Positions 33,130 through 39,307 of a stretch of 39,307 nucleotides of DNA are shown one piece after another. A program made the translations under genes and the position numbers. A model generated the notes under the pieces. That model was not told where the DNA came from, did not search any database, and was given only the letters and a program-made list of their open reading frames with translations. Numbering within the stretch: the first letter of the stretch is position 1; every line of letters starts with the position of its first letter. Source of the stretch: DATGKD01 sp035294855 (GTDB lineage Bacteria; Actinomycetota; Acidimicrobiia; Acidimicrobiales; UBA8190); contig DATGKD010000027.1 in the NCBI GenBank assembly GCA_035294855.1, positions 1 to 39,307 of the forward strand. Direction: 5' to 3'.

Positions 33130-35358
33130 TCAGGTCTGGGCCAGGGCGCGGGCCGCGGCGAGTACGTCGTCGGTCTGGGGGAGGATGGCGTGCTCGAGCG
33201 AGGGCTCGTACGCCACGAACGTGTCCGTCGCCGTGACGCGGGCCACGGGCGCGTCGAGCGCCCAGAAGCAGTGCTCGGCGACGTACGCGGCGACCTCGGC
33301 GCCGAACCCGGCCGTCAAGGTGTCTTCGTGCGCGACGATCAGCCGGCTCGTGCGCGCCACGGACTCACACACGAGCTCTCTGTCCCAGGGTGAGATGGTG
33401 CGGAGGTCCACCACCTCCACCGAGCATCCCTCCGCCTCGAGCTGCTGCGCAGCCACGAGCGACTTCTGCACCACGGCCCCCCACGTCACGATCGTCAGGT
33501 CACGTCCCGGGCGGGCGACGGCGCCGCGCCCGAACGGCAGGACCCAACCCCGGCGGGGGATGGGGTCTGCGCCGTAGCGCTGGCGGTAGAGGTGCTTGTG
33601 TTCGAAGAAGAGGACGGGGTCCTCGGCGGCGAAGGCCCCGCGCAAGAGGCCGACCGCATCCCGCGCCCGGGACGGAAAGGCGATCAGCAGCCCGGGGATG
33701 TGGGCGAAGATCGACTCGCCGCTCTGGGAGTGCCAGATGGCGCCACCGGTCAGGTAGCCGCCGATCGCGACGCGCACGACGAGGGGACACGTGTAGGCGC
33801 CGTTCGAACGCCACCGTATGGTGGCGGCTTCGCTGCGCAGCTGTTGCATGGCCGGCCAGATGTAGTCGAAGAACTGGATCTCGGCGCAGGGCCGGAGCCC
33901 GCGCAGAGCCTGCCCGATGCCTCGCCCCACGATGTTCGATTCCGCCAACGGCGTGTTGAACGTGCGCGCCGATCCGAAGCGTCGCTGCAAGCCACGCGTC
34001 ACGCCGAAGACACCGCCTTTGCCCTCGACGTGGTCGAGCACTTCCTCGTCGGCGTCGGCCACGTCTTCCCCGAACACGCGGATGCGCTCGTCGCCCTCGA
34101 GGAGCTCGTGCAGGGTCAGGCGGATGGCCTCGGCCATGACCACGGGCTCCGGGGCCCCGTCCACGGGGACCGGGTCGGGCTCGGCATCGGGAAGGTCGGG
34201 GAGCCTGACGACGTGCTCGGTCACCGTGGCGGGGTCCGGACGCGCGGCCGCGAGCGCCTCTTCGGCGGCGGTCGTCGCCATGTCACGAGCTTCAGTCCGG
34301 ATCGCCTCCGCCTCCTCCTCGGAAAGGATCCCGGCGTGCACGAGGGCGCGCTGGAAGGTGTCGATGGGGTCGTGGGCCCTCTCCTGGGCCAGCTCGTGCT
34401 GGTCGCGGTACTTGGCCTGGGAGTCGGCCGAGGAGTGCGAGTACGGGCGCGTCACGCGTGCATGGATGAGGCCGGGCCCCTCTCCGGCACGCACGCGCGC
34501 CACGGCGCGCGCACCCTTGCTCCGGCACGCCGCGTAGTCCCAACCGTCCATCTTGGTGACGGCCAGGCCACGAAAGCCGCGCACCATTTCGGAAACCGGT
34601 GCCGGCGACTGGTCCTCCGCTCGCACCGAGATCGCGTAGCCGTTGTCGGCCACGACGTAGAGGACCGGCAGGTGCAGCGTGCACGCGGTGTTGAGGCTCT
34701 CCCAGAACTCCCCCTCCGACGTGGCGCCCTCTCCCAGCGACACGTACGTGATCTCGTCGCCCTCGGCGCGGCATCCGGCGAGGGCGGGACGCCTCACGAT
34801 GTAGCGGCTGGCCTCGGCGCAACCCACCGCCGGCAGGCACTGGCTCCCGGTTGGGCTCGACTGGGTGACGATGTGGCGCGTCTCGTCGCCCCAGTGACAG
34901 GGCATCTGCCGTCCGCCCGACGAGGGGTCGGATGCGGAGCCGACGGCTTGCAACATGATCGCAAGCGGCGTGACGCCGAGCCCGAGCACGAGCGCACGAT
35001 CGCGGTAATACGGAAAGAACCAGTCGTACGCGGTCCGCAGGGAGCGGGCGAGCGCCAGGAGGAGCACTTCGTGGCCTGCTCCGGAGATCTGGAAGAAGAC
35101 GCGGCTCTGCTTCTGGAGCAGGATCTCGCGGTCGTCGAGCGCCCTCGACAAGCACGCCAGCCGGAAGTCGTCGATCAACTCCTGCCGGTCGTAGCTCTTC
35201 AGTCCGCCCCGGCCTTGCCCGTTCGGTTGGGCCCGGTGCGGTGTCCGTGACGGTTGGTCGCGCGCCTCGCCGCCGTCCCGTCCGTTGGCGTCGCGGCGCG
35301 CCTTGCCACCCGTCGGGGCCCGGGCACCTGCACGTCGCGCCGAGGCAGCCTTGCGCAC
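33130..35358 (-). CDS. Fused alpha/beta 2-oxoacid dehydrogenase E1 (TPP-dependent)
   Basis: A 742-residue fusion of E1 alpha and beta subunits. After a basic low-complexity N-terminus (about 60 residues), the alpha part has SRALDDREILLQKQ, FPYYRDRALVLGLG and the TPP motif GEGATSEGEFWESLN...ADNGYAIS, with Glu replacing the usual Asp of GDG. The beta part begins near residue 430 (MAEAIRLTLHELLEGDERIRVFGEDV) and contains NTPLAESNIVGRGIG and HSQSGESIFAHIPGLLIAFPS. It matches branched-chain (2-oxoisovalerate) or related E1 enzymes; pyruvate-type use cannot be excluded. No E2 or E3 gene is nearby. Start GTG 35358 lies 8 nt after TAGTTT; GTG 35361 and ATG 35466 are alternatives. Confidence 0.9.
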   Translation of the reverse strand: MRKAASARRAGARAPTGGKARRDANGRDGGEARDQPSRTPHRAQPNGQGRGGLKSYDRQELIDDFRLACLSRALDDREILLQKQSRVFFQISGAGHEVLLLALARSLRTAYDWFFPYYRDRALVLGLGVTPLAIMLQAVGSASDPSSGGRQMPCHWGDETRHIVTQSSPTGSQCLPAVGCAEASRYIVRRPALAGCRAEGDEITYVSLGEGATSEGEFWESLNTACTLHLPVLYVVADNGYAISVRAEDQSPAPVSEMVRGFRGLAVTKMDGWDYAACRSKGARAVARVRAGEGPGLIHARVTRPYSHSSADSQAKYRDQHELAQERAHDPIDTFQRALVHAGILSEEEAEAIRTEARDMATTAAEEALAAARPDPATVTEHVVRLPDLPDAEPDPVPVDGAPEPVVMAEAIRLTLHELLEGDERIRVFGEDVADADEEVLDHVEGKGGVFGVTRGLQRRFGSARTFNTPLAESNIVGRGIGQALRGLRPCAEIQFFDYIWPAMQQLRSEAATIRWRSNGAYTCPLVVRVAIGGYLTGGAIWHSQSGESIFAHIPGLLIAFPSRARDAVGLLRGAFAAEDPVLFFEHKHLYRQRYGADPIPRRGWVLPFGRGAVARPGRDLTIVTWGAVVQKSLVAAQQLEAEGCSVEVVDLRTISPWDRELVCESVARTSRLIVAHEDTLTAGFGAEVAAYVAEHCFWALDAPVARVTATDTFVAYEPSLEHAILPQTDDVLAAARALAQT

Positions 35359-35366
35359 CACGTCCG

Positions 35367-35372
35367 AAACTA
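35367..35372 (-). promoter_or_regulatory. -10 element of the leaderless E1 promoter
   Basis: TAGTTT on the minus strand, 8 nt before the second of two adjacent GTG codons (35358). Confidence 0.35.
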
Positions 35373-35502
35373 CCTGCTTCGGTGCAGAATGAGGGGCCTG
35401 TTCGATCGCCGCGCCGGGGTCCCCGGGAGTGTTACACCCCGGCGTTACTGTCGGCCCGATGCACATCTGTGATGGGCAAGGGCGTCATGGGCAGGGACTT
35501 AG

Positions 35503-36876
35503 ATGGCCGGGCTGATCGTCGGCCTCGTCGTGGGTGGGGCGGTCGCCGCCCTGGTGACATGGGCCCTGTCGCGGGCGCGCAGCGCTGCGCAACAGGCCGA
35601 GCACGGGCGCGCGCTGGAGTCGGCGCGAGGCGAGGTGGAGCGCCTCGAAGTGGCTCTCGACCAGGAACGTGCGGCCGCGCACGAGCGGCAAGCCGCGGCC
35701 GACGAGGTGCGCCGCCAGCTGACCGGTGAATTCGCCACCCTGAGCCGGCAGGCGCTGGAACACAACAACGCCCAGTTCATCGCCTTGGCCGATGCCCGTC
35801 TGCGCGAAGCGCAGGCGACCGCCACGGGCGACCTCGACCAACGCAAGCAGGCCATCGAGCAGCTTCTCGTCCCGCTCCGGGACCAGCTGGGCCGCTACGA
35901 GCAGGGCCTCCGTGTGATGGAGCTGGAACGCCAGCAGGCCTACGCGGGGCTGACCGAGCAGGTCAAGCAGCTGTCGCAATCCCATGACCGGCTCGAGTCC
36001 GAGACGCGCAACCTGGTCACGGCGCTGCGCGCCCCGGCCACGCGGGGCCGGTGGGGCGAGCTCCAGCTCCGACGGGTGGTCGAGATCGCCGGCATGCTCG
36101 AGCACTGCGACTTCGAGGAACAGGTGCACGTCGTCGGACCGGAAGGGCGCATGCGGCCCGACATGGTCGTGCACCTCCCCGGTGGCAGGGAGGTGGTCGT
36201 CGACGCCAAGGTGCCACTTCAGGCGTTCCTCGACGCGAGCGACGCCTCCGACGAGGACTCGCGCCGGACCCACCTGCAAGCACACGCCCGTCAGCTGCGC
36301 CACCATGTCGACGCGCTGTCGAAGAAGGCGTACTGGGAGCAGTTCGACCACTCGCCCGATTACGTCGTGGCGTTCGTCCCCGGCGACCCGTTGCTGGCCG
36401 CCGCGTTGGAATTCGACCCGACGCTCCTCGAGCACGCGGTCGGGAACCGCGTCCTGCTCGCCACCCCCACGAACCTGATCGCCCTGTTGCGCACGGTCGC
36501 TTACAGCTGGCAGAACGAGGCGCTTGCCGACAACGCGCGTGAGGTGCAGCAGCTCGGCCGCGAGCTGTACAAGCGGCTCGCCACGTTCGGAGAGCACCTG
36601 GCGCGCACCGGGCGCAGCCTCAACGGCGCCGTGGAGGCGTTCAACAAGGCTGTGGGATCACTCGAGCGGACGGTCCTGCCCCAGGCACGCCGATTCGAGG
36701 AGCTCGGTGTCGGATGCGCCGACCGCAAATTGCCGGACCTCGATCCCGTGGGATCAACCGCCCGCCCGGTGCAGGGCGCGGAGCTCTCCGGTCCGCGCGG
36801 GGGGGAGTTCGCCCTCGAGCTCATCGAGGGAACTGGCGACCGGGTGCCCGAGCTCCCTGACGCCGCCGCCACGTGA
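35503..36876 (+). CDS. rmuC: DNA recombination protein RmuC
   Basis: A 457-residue RmuC-family protein. One N-terminal membrane helix (about 3-23) is followed by a long coiled coil (about 28-170) and the RmuC domain: RGRWGELQLRRVVEIAGM, then RPDMVVHLPGGREVVVDAKV, a PD-(D/E)xK-type nuclease core with D-x10-DAK, then DYVVAFVPGD. RmuC limits inversions and rearrangements; the catalytic role is inferred from the fold. The ATG at 35503 has AGGGA 6 nt upstream. The C-terminus after about 410 is variable. It converges on the helicase-nuclease gene with a 9-bp gap. Confidence 0.93.
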   Translation: MAGLIVGLVVGGAVAALVTWALSRARSAAQQAEHGRALESARGEVERLEVALDQERAAAHERQAAADEVRRQLTGEFATLSRQALEHNNAQFIALADARLREAQATATGDLDQRKQAIEQLLVPLRDQLGRYEQGLRVMELERQQAYAGLTEQVKQLSQSHDRLESETRNLVTALRAPATRGRWGELQLRRVVEIAGMLEHCDFEEQVHVVGPEGRMRPDMVVHLPGGREVVVDAKVPLQAFLDASDASDEDSRRTHLQAHARQLRHHVDALSKKAYWEQFDHSPDYVVAFVPGDPLLAAALEFDPTLLEHAVGNRVLLATPTNLIALLRTVAYSWQNEALADNAREVQQLGRELYKRLATFGEHLARTGRSLNGAVEAFNKAVGSLERTVLPQARRFEELGVGCADRKLPDLDPVGSTARPVQGAELSGPRGGEFALELIEGTGDRVPELPDAAAT

Positions 36877-36885
36877 AGCATCGGC

Positions 36886-39307
36886 TCACGGGGCGACGAG
36901 CAGCTCCGTGACCGACTCGACGGCGCGGCGGCGGGCCGCCACGAGGGCGTCGCCCTCGTAGGTCACCTCGATGGGCTCGGCACCCGCCACGAACACGAGC
37001 ACACACCGCACCACGGCCTGGCCGGTCGCCGCCTCGAGGCATTCGGCGTAGGCCGCCACCTGCGGCAGGTAGTGCTCGCCGAGGGCGGTGACACCGCCGG
37101 CCACGTCGGTGCGGTCCGTCTTGTAGTCGATGACGACGAGGCCGTCGGGATCCTGCACGACGAGGTCCACGAAGCCTTCGAGCACACCCCCGTCGCCCAC
37201 GGGCGACGCCACGTAGAGCTCGCGCCAATGGCGGGCGGAGGCTGCCCCGCCGACAGCAGGCGCGCGCCGCGCGGTGGCCACCATGGCGACGACGACGTCG
37301 GCTTGGCCGCCCACCCCGTAGATCGCGGCGCTTTGTCGCGCCACCTCGTCGGCGGGCCGGCCCCCGTCGTCGGTGCCGGTGGCCGGGTCGATCGATGCGA
37401 GCGCGCCGTGCACGGCGCGTCCGATCTGCAACGCGGTCGATGGGCCGAGATCCGGCTCGGCGTGACGGTCGCCCCCCACTGCGTGCCCACCCGTGGCCGC
37501 GCCGGCCACCGACGTCGCCGTCGCCACCGGTGCGAAGCGCCCGCCGCGCAGCAGCTCGCCGCGTCGGGCCGCGAACGCCTCGAGCTCGACGTGCCACGCC
37601 GCGGCATCCGCTTCCTGTTCACCGAGGGCGCCTCTGGCCGTCGCCGGCACCGCCACGGTCACGGCGGGGCCGTCGGGAATGGGGGGTCGGCGCCACAGTT
37701 GGCGGTGTCGCTCGCAGATCTCGGTGAGCCGTGCCCCGGCCGTGCCCTTGGCGGTCTCCTTGTGGTGGAGGCACACGAACAAGTGGTCGCGGGCGCGTGT
37801 CATGCCCACGTACAGGAGCCGGTCCTGCTCGAGCGCGTCGAGCTGCTTGTCGCGCTGCGAAGCGAGCGCGTACCCGGGGGTCCGGAAGTCCGCACCGGCG
37901 CTGAGCTCGGGCGTTCCGTCGTCGTCCCACAGCACGACCGGTGACCGGTGACCACTGCCCGCGTCGCGCTCCAGCCCTGCCAGGACGACCACGGGGAACT
38001 CGAGGCCCTTGGCGCCATGGATGGTCATCACGCGCACCGCGTCGTCGTCGGGGTCGGGAGGGCCCACCCCGCCGGTGCGCCGGTCGTCGGCGGCTTCTTC
38101 GTCCGCCCAGCGGAGGAAGTCGCGGAGGGTCGCGCCGCCGGTCTCGTCGAAGAGGCGGGCCTGGTCCCACAACCACCGCAACCGGTGCCAGTGGTCGCGG
38201 GGTCGACGCGAGGCGAGGCACATCTCGAAGGCGCGCAACTCCCCGAGAGCGTGGCCGACAACCGTCGACGGCTCGGCCCAGAAGCGCTCGTCGCGGATTC
38301 GGCACAACGTCGCCATGGCCGATGCCACCGGGTGCGCCTCCATTCCCGGCGGTGCCGGGGAGCGCGGGTCCCAGCTCCCACCACCCAGATGCCACTCGAC
38401 GAGATCGTCGTCACCGCAGGCCAGGCCCGGGCTCCGCAGCGCGGCGAGCACGGCGACCGCATCGGCCGGGTCGTCCGCGGCGTGCAGGACGGCGAGCACG
38501 TCGCGCACGTCGTCCGACGCCCACAACAAGGCGACGCCCTCGAGCCGGTACGGCACGGCGAGGTCCTCGAACCCCTCCTCCAAGGCGGCGAGCGCCGTGC
38601 GCGCCGGCAGGAGCACGGCGACGTCGCGCCACCGCACGGCCCGCAGCGTGCCGTCGATCGGGTCGACGACGGGCCAGCCGTCCCCGACCACGCGCGCCAC
38701 GGCATCGGCGACGTCGCGTCCGGCGGCCTTCCGGATCTCGGTCAGCGAACCGGTGCGCGGCCCCCCGAGGAGGATCACCGGAGGCACAGGCGGCGGACCG
38801 CGCCGTGCCGGGACGCGCGGCGCGCCCGGTATCGAGGCCGCGGGCTCCCTCGTCGCATCGGTGGTGGTCGCCTCCTCCGCGCTGACGAGTTCCAAGCGAA
38901 GCTGGACGGCGCGTCCGGTAGGTGCGCCGAGGACACCGCTCCCCGAGCCGTTGGGGCCGGGGGCGCCGCCGCGCTGGCCGCCGTCGCTCAACGGCCCCCG
39001 TTCGCCGACGAGGTCCTGGTGCGGTGCCTGTCCGGGAACGGGCTCGCTTCCGAGCAACTCGTCGAAGACGACGTTGACGAACGACAGGATCCCCGGGACG
39101 GAGCGGAAGTTGGTCCGGAGGTTCACGACGTCACCGATCTGCTCACGGACCCGGCCGAACACGTCGATGTCGGCTCGCCGGAACCGGTAGATCGACTGCT
39201 CGGGGTCGCCCACGAGGAAGAGGGCCCCCGGACGCAGTTGGGCGACGTCGTCCGATCCCTCGTGCCGGGCGGCCAGCCGGGCCGCGATCTCCACCTGGAT
39301 GGGATCG
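36886..39307 (-). CDS. UvrD-family helicase-nuclease, AddA-like (5' end outside window)
   Basis: The frame is open to the window edge, giving 807 C-terminal residues. Reading in from the edge, DPIQVEIAAR follows what should be the Walker B DEFQDT. Next come GDPEQSIYRFRRADI (motif III), NLRTNFRS (IV), VRVMTIHGAKGLEFPVVVLAG (V) and RLLYVGMTRARDHLFV (VI). Near the C-terminus there is a RecB-type nuclease core: GFVDLVVQDPDGLVVIDYKTDR, with Asp and the DYK pair. Such proteins process double-strand breaks as AddA of AddAB; AdnA/AdnB-type proteins share this build, so the subunit type is not certain. The partner gene is probably upstream, beyond 39307. Confidence 0.9.
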   Translation of the reverse strand, partial: DPIQVEIAARLAARHEGSDDVAQLRPGALFLVGDPEQSIYRFRRADIDVFGRVREQIGDVVNLRTNFRSVPGILSFVNVVFDELLGSEPVPGQAPHQDLVGERGPLSDGGQRGGAPGPNGSGSGVLGAPTGRAVQLRLELVSAEEATTTDATREPAASIPGAPRVPARRGPPPVPPVILLGGPRTGSLTEIRKAAGRDVADAVARVVGDGWPVVDPIDGTLRAVRWRDVAVLLPARTALAALEEGFEDLAVPYRLEGVALLWASDDVRDVLAVLHAADDPADAVAVLAALRSPGLACGDDDLVEWHLGGGSWDPRSPAPPGMEAHPVASAMATLCRIRDERFWAEPSTVVGHALGELRAFEMCLASRRPRDHWHRLRWLWDQARLFDETGGATLRDFLRWADEEAADDRRTGGVGPPDPDDDAVRVMTIHGAKGLEFPVVVLAGLERDAGSGHRSPVVLWDDDGTPELSAGADFRTPGYALASQRDKQLDALEQDRLLYVGMTRARDHLFVCLHHKETAKGTAGARLTEICERHRQLWRRPPIPDGPAVTVAVPATARGALGEQEADAAAWHVELEAFAARRGELLRGGRFAPVATATSVAGAATGGHAVGGDRHAEPDLGPSTALQIGRAVHGALASIDPATGTDDGGRPADEVARQSAAIYGVGGQADVVVAMVATARRAPAVGGAASARHWRELYVASPVGDGGVLEGFVDLVVQDPDGLVVIDYKTDRTDVAGGVTALGEHYLPQVAAYAECLEAATGQAVVRCVLVFVAGAEPIEVTYEGDALVAARRRAVESVTELLVAP

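Noticed and set aside
33592..35250. A 552-codon plus-strand frame opposite the E1 gene
   Set aside because: Composition is that of an antisense shadow; the minus strand shows a complete E1 with all motifs.

Overview
The window is a very GC-rich, densely packed stretch of bacterial chromosome with GTG starts, start/stop overlaps and several leaderless-looking starts. The gene content (dnaX-recR, lysC-asd, Liv-type ABC operon, acyl-CoA carboxylase with an epsilon subunit, crotonyl-CoA carboxylase/reductase, AddA-like helicase-nuclease) points to an actinobacterium, probably of the class Acidimicrobiia or a relative; the class is an inference from style and content. No tRNA, rRNA, insertion sequence, prophage or CRISPR array was seen.

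Layout. (1) 1-1481: the 3' end of dnaX followed directly by recR, without the usual ebfC/ybaB between them. (2) 1482-2063: 582 bp without a convincing gene, holding two strong GC hairpins. (3) 2064-4647, minus strand: an overlapping two-gene unit of a beta-class DNA methyltransferase with a nuclease-like C-terminal domain and a partner with a PD-(D/E)xK-like core; this may be an undescribed restriction/defence pair. (4) 4826-7948: thiolase (minus), divergent from ccr and methylmalonyl/ethylmalonyl-CoA epimerase (plus). (5) 7961-8046: a 15-bp tandem array, then a secreted alpha/beta hydrolase fused to a neocarzinostatin-like domain. (6) 9442-18092, minus: a seven-gene branched-chain-amino-acid-type ABC operon (livG, livF, a secreted C-terminally anchored protein, a two-TM protein, a lipoprotein binding protein, fused livHM, a membrane-anchored beta-propeller). 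(7) 18418-20273: propionyl-CoA-carboxylase-type beta and epsilon subunits. (8) 20315-24166, minus: ethylmalonyl-CoA mutase and 3-hydroxyacyl-CoA dehydrogenase (overlapping, behind a candidate TetR-type operator), and an SDR. (9) 24202-26412: a peptidase S51-like protein and two tandem cyclophilins. (10) 26519-28812: lysC with an internal beta-subunit start, then asd. (11) 28858-35358, minus: phoU, an AttH/CrtC-like protein, an APH-fold kinase, NDH-2 and a fused alpha/beta 2-oxoacid dehydrogenase E1. (12) 35503-39307: rmuC and, convergent, the 3' part of an AddA-like helicase-nuclease.

How the genes fit together. Thiolase, 3-hydroxyacyl-CoA dehydrogenase, Ccr, epimerase, Ecm and the carboxylase subunits cover much of the ethylmalonyl-CoA route from acetyl-CoA (and propionyl-CoA) into C4/C5 intermediates; crotonase, methylsuccinyl-CoA dehydrogenase, mesaconyl-CoA hydratase and the lyase are not in the window. 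The liv operon lies inside this metabolic block and could import a related substrate. A recurring TANNNT motif 6-8 nt before start codons of first-in-unit genes suggests extensive leaderless transcription.
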